Origin: an uncultured Blautia sp.
GTDB lineage: Bacteria > Bacillota > Clostridia > Lachnospirales > Lachnospiraceae
DNA: 64,000 nt
Direction: 5' to 3'
Assembly (NCBI GenBank): GCA_934424575.1
Contig: CAKRXU010000013.1
Location: forward strand, 4,637-68,636
Under the pieces are notes generated by a model that worked only from the letters and a program-made list of their open reading frames with translations, was not told the DNA's origin and did no database searches. Shown in pieces: positions 15,831-25,715 of the stretch (positions are counted from its first letter, which is position 1; each line of letters begins with the position of its first letter). Position numbers and translations under genes: made by a program.

Positions 15831-18800
15831 GTGTATCAGAAAGTAGATACGAACCTGAATTTTGTAGACCGTGAAAAACAAGTAGAAAAATTCTGGAAAG
15901 AAAACCAGATCTTCGAAAAAAGTATGGAGGACCGCAAAGACGATCCTACTTACATGTTCTATGATGGACCGCCGACAGCAAACGGCAAACCGCACATCGG
16001 TCATGTGCTGACACGTGTTATCAAAGATATGATCCCGAGATACCGTACTATGAAAGGTTACATGGTACCTCGTAAAGCTGGATGGGATACCCACGGACTT
16101 CCGGTAGAGCTGGAAGTAGAGAAGAAACTTGGTCTGGACGGCAAAGAACAGATCGAGGAATATGGTATGGAACCATTTATCCAGCAGTGTAAAGAAAGTG
16201 TCTGGAAATACAAAGGAATGTGGGAAGACTTTTCTTCAACCGTTGGTTTCTGGGCTGATATGGAGAATCCATACGTTACTTACCATGATGACTATATCGA
16301 ATCAGAATGGTGGGCACTGAAAGAAATCTGGAACAAGAAACTCCTGTACAAAGGATTCAAGATCGTTCCTTACTGTCCGCGTTGTGGTACACCACTTTCC
16401 GCACAGGAAGTTTCACAGGGTTATAAAACAGTCAAAGAACGTTCTGCGATCGTTCGTTTCAAAGTTGTCGGAGAAGATGCATACTTCCTGGCATGGACCA
16501 CAACACCGTGGACACTGCCATCCAACGTTGCACTCTGTGTAAACCCGACAGAGACTTACTGCAAAGTAAAAGCAGCAGATGGCTATACTTATTACATGGC
16601 AGAAGCACTGCTTGACAAAGTTCTCGGCAAACTTGGTTCCGAAGAGACACCGGCATACGAAGTTCTTGAGAAATATGTCGGAAAAGATCTGGAATACAAG
16701 GAATATGAGCCGCTCTTCGCATGCGCAGGAGAGGCAGCAGCAAAACAGAAAAAGAAAGCTCATTTTGTTACAGCAGATAACTATGTAACGATGAGTGATG
16801 GTACAGGTATCGTTCATATCGCACCAGCATTCGGTGAAGATGACAGCCGTGTAGGACGCGACTATGACCTTCCGTTCGTACAGTTTGTAGACGGCAAAGG
16901 TGATATGACAGCAGAAACTCCATATGCAGGCGTTTTTGTTAAGAAAGCTGATCCGCTTGTACTTCAGGATCTGGACAAAGAAGGCAAACTTTTTGATGCT
17001 CCTAAATTCGAGCATGATTATCCGCACTGCTGGAGATGTGATACACCACTGATCTACTATGCACGTGAGTCCTGGTTCATCAAGATGACAGCAGTTAAGG
17101 ATGACCTGATTCGCAACAACAATACAATTAACTGGATTCCGGAGAGCATCGGTAAAGGACGTTTCGGCGACTGGCTGGAAAACGTTCAGGACTGGGGGAT
17201 TTCCAGAAACCGTTACTGGGGAACACCACTGAACATCTGGCAGTGTGAATGTGGACATATGCATTCCATCGGAAGCCGTCAGGAACTGTTCGAGATGAGC
17301 GGTGATGAAAGAGCCAAGACAGTAGAACTCCATCGTCCATACATTGATGAGATCACACTGAAATGCCCGGAATGCGGTGGAACCATGCATCGTGTACCGG
17401 AGGTTATCGACTGCTGGTTTGACTCAGGAGCAATGCCTTTTGCACAGCATCATTATCCATTTGAAAATAAAGAACTTTTTGAAAAACAGTTCCCGGCAGA
17501 CTTTATCTCTGAGGCTGTTGACCAGACAAGAGGATGGTTTTATTCTCTGCTTGCTGAGTCTACAATCCTGTTCAACCAGGCTCCATATAAGAATGTTATC
17601 GTTCTTGGACACGTACAGGATGAAAATGGCCAGAAGATGAGTAAATCCAAAGGAAATGCAGTTGATCCGTTCGATGCACTTGAGAAATACGGTGCAGATG
17701 CGATCCGCTGGTACTTCTATATCAACAGTGCTCCGTGGCTGCCGAACCGCTTCCATGGAAAGGCTGTTCAGGAAGGTCAGCGTAAGTTCATGGGTACTCT
17801 GTGGAATACTTATGCATTCTTTGTTCTTTATGCAAATATTGACAATTTCGACCCAACAAAATATACTTTAGATTATGACAATCTTCCTGTTATGGATAAA
17901 TGGCTGTTAAGCAAGCTGAATTCTGTAGTGAAGACTGTCGATGACTGCCTTGCAAACTACAAGATCCCGGAAAGTGCAAGAGCTCTTCAGGAGTTTGTAG
18001 ATGAGATGAGTAACTGGTATGTAAGAAGAAGCCGTGAGCGTTTCTGGGCTAAGGGCATGGAGCAGGATAAGATCAATGCTTACATGACTCTGTACACTGC
18101 TCTGGTAACAATTTCCAAAGCAGCAGCTCCGATGATCCCGTTCATGACAGAAGAAATCTATCAGAACCTTGTAAGAAGCGTTGACAAAGACGCGATCGAG
18201 AGTATTCATCTCTGTGACTTCCCGAAAGTCGAAGAAGCATGGATCAACAAAGAGCTGGAAGACGATATGGAAGAACTTCTCAAGATTGTTGTTCTCGGAC
18301 GTGCAGCAAGAAATACTGCAAACATCAAGAACCGTCAGCCGATCGGAACAATGTATATCAAAGCTGACAAAGAAATGGGTCAGTTCTACACAGATATCAT
18401 TGCAGACGAGCTGAATGTCAAAGAAGTGAAGTTCGCAAATGATGTAGAGTCCTTCATCTCCTACAGTTTCAAACCGCAGCTCCGTACAGTAGGACCGAAA
18501 TACGGTAAACTTCTGAACGGTATCCGTACAGCACTTGCTGAGATCAACGGAACAGAAGCGATGAACGAGCTGAGATCCACAGGTCTTCTGACACTGGATA
18601 TCAACGGAAATAAGGTAGAGCTTTCTGAGGAAGACTTATTGATCGAGACCGCACAGACAGAAGGTTATGTAACAGAAGCAGACGGTGATATTTCTGTAGT
18701 TCTTGATACAAATCTGACACCAGAGCTGATCGAAGAAGGATTCGTCCGTGAGATCGTCAGCAAAGTACAGACAATGAGAAAAGAAGCTGGATTTGAAGTT

Positions 18801-18983
18801 ATGGATAAGATCCATATCTATGCAAAAGACAATGACAAGATTCTTGAACTCATGAAGAACCACAAAGAAGAAATCATGTCTGAAGTACTGGCAGAGGATA
18901 TGACTCTGGGCACAACCGACGGCTATGTAAAAGAATGGAACATTAACAAAGAGCCAGTTGTTCTCGGTGTTGCAAAAATGTAA
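15831..18983 (+). CDS. ileS: isoleucyl-tRNA synthetase
   Basis: This enzyme charges tRNA-Ile with isoleucine. The 1050-residue class I synthetase shows HIGH in PPTANGKPHIGH (residues 55-58), KMSKS at 602-606, an editing domain after TTTPWTLPSN, Cys pairs such as CPRC and CPEC, and the anticodon-binding C-terminal half. The start is GTG 15831 with AAAGGAGGAATCTGTT upstream. Length and motif context look like the longer, eukaryote-like IleRS type 2 rather than the approximately 930-residue type 1. Type 2 enzymes are known for low mupirocin sensitivity, but applying that here is inference. A T-box leader controls it. Confidence 0.97.
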   Translation: MYQKVDTNLNFVDREKQVEKFWKENQIFEKSMEDRKDDPTYMFYDGPPTANGKPHIGHVLTRVIKDMIPRYRTMKGYMVPRKAGWDTHGLPVELEVEKKLGLDGKEQIEEYGMEPFIQQCKESVWKYKGMWEDFSSTVGFWADMENPYVTYHDDYIESEWWALKEIWNKKLLYKGFKIVPYCPRCGTPLSAQEVSQGYKTVKERSAIVRFKVVGEDAYFLAWTTTPWTLPSNVALCVNPTETYCKVKAADGYTYYMAEALLDKVLGKLGSEETPAYEVLEKYVGKDLEYKEYEPLFACAGEAAAKQKKKAHFVTADNYVTMSDGTGIVHIAPAFGEDDSRVGRDYDLPFVQFVDGKGDMTAETPYAGVFVKKADPLVLQDLDKEGKLFDAPKFEHDYPHCWRCDTPLIYYARESWFIKMTAVKDDLIRNNNTINWIPESIGKGRFGDWLENVQDWGISRNRYWGTPLNIWQCECGHMHSIGSRQELFEMSGDERAKTVELHRPYIDEITLKCPECGGTMHRVPEVIDCWFDSGAMPFAQHHYPFENKELFEKQFPADFISEAVDQTRGWFYSLLAESTILFNQAPYKNVIVLGHVQDENGQKMSKSKGNAVDPFDALEKYGADAIRWYFYINSAPWLPNRFHGKAVQEGQRKFMGTLWNTYAFFVLYANIDNFDPTKYTLDYDNLPVMDKWLLSKLNSVVKTVDDCLANYKIPESARALQEFVDEMSNWYVRRSRERFWAKGMEQDKINAYMTLYTALVTISKAAAPMIPFMTEEIYQNLVRSVDKDAIESIHLCDFPKVEEAWINKELEDDMEELLKIVVLGRAARNTANIKNRQPIGTMYIKADKEMGQFYTDIIADELNVKEVKFANDVESFISYSFKPQLRTVGPKYGKLLNGIRTALAEINGTEAMNELRSTGLLTLDINGNKVELSEEDLLIETAQTEGYVTEADGDISVVLDTNLTPELIEEGFVREIVSKVQTMRKEAGFEVMDKIHIYAKDNDKILELMKNHKEEIMSEVLAEDMTLGTTDGYVKEWNINKEPVVLGVAKM

Positions 18984-18987
18984 TCAG

Positions 18988-19018
18988 CTCATGCCCGGTA
19001 AATATACCGGGCATGATT
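18988..19018 (+). terminator. hairpin after ileS
   Basis: An 11-bp perfect stem, CATGCCCGGTA / TACCGGGCATG, has an AATA loop. The T-run after it is weak, so read-through into glgP is possible. Confidence 0.6.
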
Positions 19019-19043
19019 TGCAAAAATTGGGGTAATTAAAGAT

Positions 19044-19060
19044 GCACAGCATTGCTGTGC
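19044..19060 (+). promoter_or_regulatory. small hairpin just before the glgP ribosome binding site
   Basis: GCACAGC-ATT-GCTGTGC lies a few bases upstream of AAGGAGGAAACGCG. It may affect ribosome access or transcript stability. No promoter is evident between it and ileS. Confidence 0.4.
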
Positions 19061-19078
19061 GATTAAGGAGGAAACGCG

Positions 19079-21535
19079 ATGATCGACAAGCAGTTCAAAA
19101 AAGAAGCTTTCAAAGAGAGCGTAAAGGAAAACGTTAAATTCCTTTATCGTAAAAAACTCGAAGAAGCTACACAGGAGCAGATTTTCCAGGCTGTATGCTA
19201 CACTGTAAAAGACGTTATCATTGATAACTGGCTTGAGACACAGAACGCATACAAAGAGCAGGATCCGAAAACTGTTTACTATATGTCAATGGAATTCCTG
19301 ATGGGTCGTGCACTTGGAAACAACCTGATCAACCTGACTGCATACAAAGAAGTCAAAGAAGCTCTGGATGAGCTCGGACTTGATATCAACGCAATTGAGG
19401 ATCAGGAGCCGGACCCGGCACTTGGAAATGGTGGTCTGGGACGTCTGGCAGCATGCTTCCTGGATTCTCTTGCAACTCTTAACTACAGCGCATATGGATG
19501 TGGTATCCGCTATCGTTATGGTATGTTCAAACAGCAGATCAAAGACGGATATCAGGTAGAAGTACCGGATAACTGGCTCAAAGACGGATATCCGTTCGAA
19601 CTTCGCCGTCCGGAATATGCAAAAGAAGTTCACTTCGGTGGATACGTTGATGTTGAATATGATCCGGCAACAGGATCCAACAAATTCGTACACAAGGGAT
19701 ATCAGGCAGTAAAAGCTGTTCCGTTTGATATGCCGATCGTAGGATATAACAACAAGATCGTAAACACTTTAAGAATCTGGGATGCAGAGCCGATCGTAGA
19801 CTTCGAGCTTGATTCCTTTGACAAAGGTGATTACAAAAAAGCAGTTGAGCAGGAAAACCTTGCCCGCAATATCGTAGAAGTTCTTTATCCGAACGACAAC
19901 CATATGGCAGGTAAAGAGCTGCGTCTGAAACAGCAGTACTTCTTTGTATCTGCAAGTCTCCAGGCTGCTATCGCAAAATACAAAAAGAACCACAAAGATA
20001 TCATGAAACTGCACGAAAAAGTTACTTTCCAGATGAACGATACTCATCCGACAGTAGCAGTAGCAGAACTTATGCGTATCCTTATGGATGAAGAAGGACT
20101 TGGCTGGGATGATGCATGGTCTGTAACAACCAAAGCTGTTGCTTATACAAACCATACGATCATGGCTGAGGCTCTTGAGAAATGGCCGGTTGAGCTGTTC
20201 TCCAGACTGCTCCCACGTGTATATCAGATCATCGAAGAGATCAACCGTCGTTTCGTTCTTGAGATTCAGGAAAAATATCCTGGAAACTATGACAAGATCA
20301 AGAAGATGGCAATCCTTTATGATGGACAGGTAAAAATGGCTCATCTTGCAATCGTTGCAGGCTACTCTGTAAATGGTGTTGCAAAACTTCATACAGAGAT
20401 CCTTAAGAAACAGGAACTGAAAGACTTCTACGAAATGATGCCGGAGAAATTCAACAACAAGACAAACGGTATCACTCAGAGACGTTTCCTGCTTCATGGA
20501 AACCAGCTTCTTGCAGACTGGGTAACAGATCATATCGGACCGGAATGGATCACAGATCTGTCTCAGATCAGCAAACTGAAAGTTTATGTTGATGATGAGA
20601 AAGCACAGCAGGAATTCATGAACATCAAATACCAGAACAAAGTTCGTCTGGCAAAATACATCCTGGAGCACAACGGAGTAGAGGTAAATCCACGTTCTAT
20701 CTTCGATGTACAGGTTAAGAGACTTCATGAGTACAAACGTCAGCTTCTGAACATCCTGCATGTGATTTATCTGTATGATCAGATTAAGAAACATCCGGAA
20801 ATGGATTTCTATCCAAGAACATTCATCTTCGGTGCAAAAGCATCTGCAGGTTATGCACGTGCCAAGAAGATCATCAAACTGATCAACTCTGTAGCAGATG
20901 TTGTAAACAATGATGCTTCTATCGAAGGAAAACTGAAAGTTGTATTCATCGAGAACTATCGTGTATCCAACGCTGAGATGATCTTTGCAGCAGCAGATGT
21001 TTCTGAGCAGATCTCTACTGCAAGTAAAGAGGCTTCCGGTACAGGTAACATGAAGTTCATGCTGAACGGTGCACCGACTCTGGGAACCATGGATGGTGCT
21101 AACGTTGAGATCGTTGACGAAGTTGGCAAAGAAAACGCATTTATCTTCGGTCTGAGTGCGGATGAAGTTATCAACTACGAAAACAATGGCGGATATGACC
21201 CGAGAGTCATCTACAACACAGATGATGAGATCCGTCAGGTACTGACAGAGCTTGTCAATGGAACATTCGCTTCTGACACAGAACTGTTCCGTGACCTGTA
21301 CAACTCACTCCTCAACCAGAATGGTGGAGAGAGAGCAGACCAGTATTTCATCCTTGCAGACTTCCGCTCCTATGCAGCAGCACAGAAGAAAGTAGAAGAA
21401 GCATACAAAGATGAAAAAGGCTGGGCTCGTATGGCTATGCTGAACACAGCATGCGCAGGTAAATTTACATCGGACAGAACAATTGAAGAGTATGTAGATG
21501 ATATCTGGCATCTGGACAAAGTATTTATTAAATAA
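19079..21535 (+). CDS. glgP: glycogen/starch/alpha-glucan phosphorylase
   Basis: This GT35 enzyme releases glucose-1-phosphate from non-reducing ends of glycogen or maltodextrin. The 818-residue length is typical. Signatures are EDQEPDPALGNGGLGRLAACF, NDTHPTVAVAELMR, and the PLP-lysine segment EASGTGNMKFMLNG with Lys at about 659. AAGGAGGAAACGCG precedes ATG 19079. It may share the ileS transcript through a weak terminator. It pairs functionally with glgB at 41490, which is not adjacent. Confidence 0.96.
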   Translation: MIDKQFKKEAFKESVKENVKFLYRKKLEEATQEQIFQAVCYTVKDVIIDNWLETQNAYKEQDPKTVYYMSMEFLMGRALGNNLINLTAYKEVKEALDELGLDINAIEDQEPDPALGNGGLGRLAACFLDSLATLNYSAYGCGIRYRYGMFKQQIKDGYQVEVPDNWLKDGYPFELRRPEYAKEVHFGGYVDVEYDPATGSNKFVHKGYQAVKAVPFDMPIVGYNNKIVNTLRIWDAEPIVDFELDSFDKGDYKKAVEQENLARNIVEVLYPNDNHMAGKELRLKQQYFFVSASLQAAIAKYKKNHKDIMKLHEKVTFQMNDTHPTVAVAELMRILMDEEGLGWDDAWSVTTKAVAYTNHTIMAEALEKWPVELFSRLLPRVYQIIEEINRRFVLEIQEKYPGNYDKIKKMAILYDGQVKMAHLAIVAGYSVNGVAKLHTEILKKQELKDFYEMMPEKFNNKTNGITQRRFLLHGNQLLADWVTDHIGPEWITDLSQISKLKVYVDDEKAQQEFMNIKYQNKVRLAKYILEHNGVEVNPRSIFDVQVKRLHEYKRQLLNILHVIYLYDQIKKHPEMDFYPRTFIFGAKASAGYARAKKIIKLINSVADVVNNDASIEGKLKVVFIENYRVSNAEMIFAAADVSEQISTASKEASGTGNMKFMLNGAPTLGTMDGANVEIVDEVGKENAFIFGLSADEVINYENNGGYDPRVIYNTDDEIRQVLTELVNGTFASDTELFRDLYNSLLNQNGGERADQYFILADFRSYAAAQKKVEEAYKDEKGWARMAMLNTACAGKFTSDRTIEEYVDDIWHLDKVFIK

Positions 21536-21696
21536 ATTCCGCAAAGTGGACTTAGCAGTCCCCTCTGCACCCCCCTGGCTTAGTCGAAACATGGCTATAG
21601 GTTATGATGAGATGAAGTGAGTTAGTGGGGGAATGTATTCCTGGTTTTTGTGTGGGGTAGATTTCCTGTGTGGAGAATGATTGTGGGTAAATAAAA

Positions 21697-21732
21697 AGGA
21701 TCTGGCTTAGGTAAGTCAGGTCCTTTTTTTGT
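21697..21732. terminator. terminator shared by glgP and the convergent HD gene
   Basis: AAAGGATCTGGCTTA pairs with the AGTCAGGTCCTTT side of a hairpin followed by seven Ts. The 200 bp between the two stops shows no gene. Confidence 0.7.
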
Positions 21733-21744
21733 GGGAAATGTGGA

Positions 21745-22524
21745 TTAGTTCCAGGTATATCCTGGGCTGGTGTGGATAAATTCAGCCAGATGTGTGCGGA
21801 TGTCTTCCATCTTCTGGCGGGTGTCTGGGGTGGAGTAAGGGATGCGGTCGATGATCTTGTTGAGATAGTCGTGCTCTTCGATGATATCGAGGGTTGCTCG
21901 GTAGTTGATGTCAAGGAAGTAAGCAACGTAGGATACCCAGTAATCCATTCTGGTGACGCGGTCAGGGGAGTAGACGCACTGGTTTTTGAAAACAGTATCG
22001 TAAATGATTGGAGTAATTTCCTGTGCACCGATTTCTTCTCCAGATGCTCCCATGAAGACCAGGAGATCATCCTCTAATTTTACGCGACAGTTGTCCAGTT
22101 TGTCTGCATCGCGGATCAGGCGGGCGTGAAGGAGAGTGCGTGGATCTGTGATCCCTTCAAGTTTGAAATCGCTGTGTCTGGCAATAGCAGTGCGGATGAT
22201 ATCGTCCCAGGTGGATTCCGGGACAAACTGACGGATCATGCCTTCTTCAAATAAAACCTGTACACCATAAGCTGCGTGATCCATAGTGGTCGGCTCAAAG
22301 CTGTCAAAACGTTTCAACTGTTCAAAACGACCAATGTCGTGCAACAGGGCAATGATCCTGGCGAGTTCAGTGTCTTCCTCAGATAACTGCATACGTTTAC
22401 AGATTTCTGTCATATCATGCACTACGCCGTAGGTATGAATGATCTTGAGACGGACTTTACCATTATCACGGTCATAGCTGTCCAGATATTTTTCAAATTG
22501 TTCTTTTGCGTTGTTGTAATTCAT
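21745..22524 (-). CDS. HD-domain phosphohydrolase
   Basis: This 259-residue soluble protein has HD-superfamily metal ligands: His in IIHTYGV (about residue 30), the HD pair in LLHDIGRFEQ (about 62-63), His in ARHSDF and Asp in RDADKLDN. The RDADKLDN motif is typical of predicted HD phosphohydrolases of unknown substrate in Clostridia. It is translationally coupled to the AraC-type gene upstream by a 4-bp ATGA overlap, so the two form one operon. A nucleotide substrate is likely but unproven. Confidence 0.8.
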   Translation of the reverse strand: MNYNNAKEQFEKYLDSYDRDNGKVRLKIIHTYGVVHDMTEICKRMQLSEEDTELARIIALLHDIGRFEQLKRFDSFEPTTMDHAAYGVQVLFEEGMIRQFVPESTWDDIIRTAIARHSDFKLEGITDPRTLLHARLIRDADKLDNCRVKLEDDLLVFMGASGEEIGAQEITPIIYDTVFKNQCVYSPDRVTRMDYWVSYVAYFLDINYRATLDIIEEHDYLNKIIDRIPYSTPDTRQKMEDIRTHLAEFIHTSPGYTWN

Positions 22525-23420
22525 GCGTGATCCTCCTGTGATATAAGATTTTTGCGATACTCTCTCGGGCTGCAGCCCTTGATCTTGCTGAAGACTTTGG
22601 AGTAGTAGTTGGAGTCGGAGAAGCCGGTCTTTCCGGCGATGTTGCTGATGGATTCGTGGGTGCTCAGGTATTCCAGGCTTCGCTCGATCCGGTACTCCTG
22701 CAGGAAAGAGAAGAGTGTGGTATTCATATGGCGTTTAAACAGGCGTGTACATTCACTCTCACAGAGATGAATGTGTTCAGCGACTTCTGCCAGTGTGATC
22801 GGGTTCATGTAATTTTGTTCTATGTAGGAGAGGATTTTGCGGATCCTTTCATATTCTGTGAGATCAGATGCGGCAGGAAGCGGCTGATGTGGGAGATGTT
22901 CTACGAGCAGCCGCCACATGATCTGCATCCGGATCGATATGTCCAGTTCATAGAAATCTGGCTTTTCTTTGTCAAGGGTGATAACTTCCAGCATCTTTTT
23001 ACGGAAAGTTTCATGCCAGCTTTCTGTATAGTCGATATGCATCGCACAGACAGCAAGATTCTGGACCACAGGTTCTACATATTTCGTACAGATGGTGCTC
23101 TGAAAAAATCCATAGATCAGCTTGGGGTCAAAGGTGACCGGTATATAGGAACAATCTTCCTGGTGCTCCATTTCTCCGCTGTGCAGGGCGTTGGAATTGC
23201 AGAAAATAATGTCTCCTTCTTTCAGGTGAAAAGACTGATTGTTTACACGATAGTGCATGGAGCCTTTTTTTATATAAGTGATCTCAATTTCCGGATGGTA
23301 GTGCCACATAAAGGAATTGGAATCGTATTCTGACAGCCGCTGATAACTGACCAGAAACGGGAAATGGTCGCTGCCATGCTTCTTTAATTCTTTCTGAAAC
23401 TGGTTTGTGATGATCTGCAT
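22521..23420 (-). CDS. AraC family regulator with N-terminal cupin domain
   Basis: The 299-residue protein has a cupin-like sensor half (HYHPEIEITYIKKG and LKEGDIIFCNSNALHSGE) and a C-terminal double helix-turn-helix (about 195-295) including TGFSDSNYYSKVFSKIKGCSPREYRK. ATG 23420 has AAGGAGG upstream, and an upstream extension to 23537 lacks such a site. It is divergent from galK, with tandem TGTGCAC and TGTGCAT motifs (23577-23583, 23594-23600) in between. Control of galactose use is therefore plausible but unproven. Confidence 0.85.
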   Translation of the reverse strand: MQIITNQFQKELKKHGSDHFPFLVSYQRLSEYDSNSFMWHYHPEIEITYIKKGSMHYRVNNQSFHLKEGDIIFCNSNALHSGEMEHQEDCSYIPVTFDPKLIYGFFQSTICTKYVEPVVQNLAVCAMHIDYTESWHETFRKKMLEVITLDKEKPDFYELDISIRMQIMWRLLVEHLPHQPLPAASDLTEYERIRKILSYIEQNYMNPITLAEVAEHIHLCESECTRLFKRHMNTTLFSFLQEYRIERSLEYLSTHESISNIAGKTGFSDSNYYSKVFSKIKGCSPREYRKNLISQEDHA

Positions 23421-23558
23421 GAGAGACTGCCTCTCCTCCTTTTTTCGAAGATTTGCTGAACGCAGGAAATTACCTTTATTATAAACAAAAAAATATGAAT
23501 AACGCAAGATTTTACTTTTTTTTCGCAGATTAATCAAGGTATTTTACAGAAAAAGATA

Positions 23559-23600
23559 TATAATGGATTTATCAGTTGTGCACAGGAGAATAATGTGCAT
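23559..23600 (+). promoter_or_regulatory. candidate galK promoter and AraC-type direct repeats
   Basis: TATAAT lies at 23559-23564 without a good -35. TGTGCA(C/T) is repeated at 23577 and 23594, 17 bp apart. A poor -35 together with direct repeats is consistent with an activator-dependent promoter, although the repeats lie downstream of the -10. Confidence 0.35.
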
Positions 23601-23684
23601 GATGAAAGAGCGTAACGAAATAACATAATGAAACAAAAACCACATGGGATGCATCAAAACAAAATGTAAAAGGAGAACAGGATT

Positions 23685-24920
23685 ATGAATTTACCAGAAA
23701 CAGCAAAACTTCAGGAAATCTATGGGGAAACAGAGAAGAGCAGTGCACGTTTCCAGAAACTTGCGGACGATTTTGCAAAAACATACAAACATGACAAAGC
23801 AGAATACTTCACATCAGCAGGAAGAACTGAGATCATCGGAAATCACACAGATCACAACGGCGGCAAGGTGATCGCAGGAAGTATCAACCTGGATACCATC
23901 GGAGCGGCTTATCCGAACGGCACACAGACTATTCATATCACCAGTGAAGGATACAGAGATGAGATCGTTGTAGACCTTACCAAACTGAGCAAGGCCAACT
24001 ACAAGAAGGGAACACCGGCACTCGTTGCAGGTATGATGGAAGGCGCACAGAAGAATGGATTCAAGACAGCAGGATTCGATGCATATGTAAGCACAAATGT
24101 TATCGCAGCAGCAGGTGTAAGTTCTTCTGCTTCTTTTGAGATGCTGATCTGCACCATCATTGATTATTTCTTCAACGAAAGCAAAATGACATATAATGAC
24201 TATGCAAAAGTAGGTCAGTATGCAGAGAATGTCTACTGGGACAAAGCTTCTGGAATGATGGACCAGATGGCGTGTGCAGTAGGAGGCCCAGTTCTTTTTG
24301 ATTTTGCTGACAGCAATAATCTCAAATACAGCAAACTGGATTTCTCCTTCGGAAAATTCGGATACAGGCTTGTTATCGTAAATACAGGAAAAGGTCATGC
24401 AGATCTGAGCCAGGAATACTCTGAGATTCCTGGTGAAATGAAAGCTGTTGCCAAAGTACTTGGCGTAAACCTTCTTCATGAGACAAACGTAGATGCACTC
24501 CTTGAGCATTGCAATGAGATTGAGGATGACAGAGCAGTTCTCCGTGCACTTCATTTCTTCGGAGAGACTACCCGTGTAGAGGAAGCAGCAGATGCGATCC
24601 ATCATGATGATTATGACAAATTCCTTGAACTGATCGACGAGTCCGGAAAATCTTCCTGGGAACTTCTTCAGAACTGCTACACTATGAAAGATTTCCACGA
24701 GCAGAAGATCACAAGAACTCTTGCACTGACACAGCTTTTCCTCAAGAAGATCGGAGCAGGCGTATGCCGTGTTCATGGTGGTGGATTTGCAGGCGTTATC
24801 GCAGCGATCGTTCCGGAAAAAGAGCAGGAAAACTATGTAGAATATATTTCCAGATTTGTTGGAAAAGAAAATGTATATCCAATGGACATCCGTGCAGTCG
24901 GAGCAGCGCACATCGGCTAA
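23685..24920 (+). CDS. galK: galactokinase
   Basis: This GHMP-family kinase phosphorylates alpha-D-galactose at C1, the first committed step of the Leloir pathway. The 411-residue protein has the galactose-binding signature GRTEIIGNHTDHNGG (about residues 46-60), the ATP-loop motif GVSSSASFEM (about 145-154) and a C-terminal GGGFAGVIAA motif. AAAAGGAGAACAGG precedes ATG 23685. No galT or galE lies beside it in the window. The divergent AraC regulator is the obvious candidate for control. Confidence 0.94.
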   Translation: MNLPETAKLQEIYGETEKSSARFQKLADDFAKTYKHDKAEYFTSAGRTEIIGNHTDHNGGKVIAGSINLDTIGAAYPNGTQTIHITSEGYRDEIVVDLTKLSKANYKKGTPALVAGMMEGAQKNGFKTAGFDAYVSTNVIAAAGVSSSASFEMLICTIIDYFFNESKMTYNDYAKVGQYAENVYWDKASGMMDQMACAVGGPVLFDFADSNNLKYSKLDFSFGKFGYRLVIVNTGKGHADLSQEYSEIPGEMKAVAKVLGVNLLHETNVDALLEHCNEIEDDRAVLRALHFFGETTRVEEAADAIHHDDYDKFLELIDESGKSSWELLQNCYTMKDFHEQKITRTLALTQLFLKKIGAGVCRVHGGGFAGVIAAIVPEKEQENYVEYISRFVGKENVYPMDIRAVGAAHIG

Positions 24921-24958
24921 TCAACTACTGTCTATTAGAAAAAGAATATAGAATCATA

Positions 24959-24999
24959 AAAATAAACCCCTGGATCATACCAGAGGTTTATTTTTTTCG
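24959..24999. terminator. bidirectional terminator overlapping the plsC stop codon
   Basis: AATAAACC...TGG pairs with CCA...GGTTTATT and is followed by seven Ts. The stop codon of the convergent acyltransferase gene (24975-24977) lies inside the hairpin, so its last codons are part of galK's terminator. Confidence 0.75.
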
Positions 25000-25715
25000 A
25001 GCATATCGTGAATGATGTTCTGAGTGTATGCACCGAGATGTTTCTGATCTTCTTTTGGAAGGTCCTTGACGTAGATTGGCTTGCCGTATTCCAAAACGAC
25101 ATGAGTTGATTTGATCTTTGGCATATGTGCCTCAAAGATTTCTACGGTGTTATTAAGTGCCATTGGAATGATCGCACAGCCTGTCTTGGAAGCAATCTTG
25201 AAGCTTCCGTCATGGAAAGGAAGAAGCTCCAGGTCGTCTGCATTTTTGTTACGTGTACCTTCAGGGAAGATACAGATGGAAATGCCGGACTTGATCTTGT
25301 CGATGGCTGCGAGGATGGTCTTGAGTCCCTGTTTGATATCCTTGCGGTCAAGGAACAGACAGTGAAGATATTTCATCCAGTTGGAAAGAAGCGGATAACG
25401 TTCCATTTCTTTCTTGGCAATGTAGCCGGTACGGATCGGGCAGCGGCTGTAAGTAAGCACGATGTCAAAATAACTTCTGTGATTGCCAATATAGAGAACC
25501 GGAGTGTCCTTTGGGACATTTTCTTCACCGATGATCGTGACTTTGGTTCCGGCTTCCCAGAGAATGAACTTAAACACTCCCTGAACAATTCGAAGAGAAC
25601 TGATCTCCTTGGTCCTTGGTGAAAATTTTCCGATGATCCATTCGATCAGAAGAATCGGAATGGAAAGGATCAGAAACCCGATGACCGTAATGGCAACAAT
25701 GATAAAACGAATCAT
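24975..25715 (-). CDS. plsC: 1-acyl-sn-glycerol-3-phosphate acyltransferase
   Basis: This membrane-associated enzyme adds the second acyl chain to lysophosphatidic acid, giving phosphatidic acid. The 246-residue protein has an N-terminal membrane helix (about 3-27), the catalytic H-x4-D box (NHRSYFD, His79 and Asp84) and the substrate-binding FPEGTRNK motif (about 149-156). GAGGAG-type sequence precedes ATG 25715. It ends inside the terminator hairpin shared with galK. It is divergent from the PrcB-like gene and has no other lipid genes nearby. Confidence 0.92.
   Translation of the reverse strand: MIRFIIVAITVIGFLILSIPILLIEWIIGKFSPRTKEISSLRIVQGVFKFILWEAGTKVTIIGEENVPKDTPVLYIGNHRSYFDIVLTYSRCPIRTGYIAKKEMERYPLLSNWMKYLHCLFLDRKDIKQGLKTILAAIDKIKSGISICIFPEGTRNKNADDLELLPFHDGSFKIASKTGCAIIPMALNNTVEIFEAHMPKIKSTHVVLEYGKPIYVKDLPKEDQKHLGAYTQNIIHDMLEKNKPLV

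Noticed and set aside
16413..17390. 325-codon open frame antisense to ileS
   Set aside because: It lies wholly within ileS, has no ribosome binding site and encodes a Cys/Phe-rich sequence typical of a codon-bias shadow.
23814..24911. 365-codon open frame antisense to galK
   Set aside because: It is fully inside galK, has no recognisable domain and its composition mirrors the sense codons.
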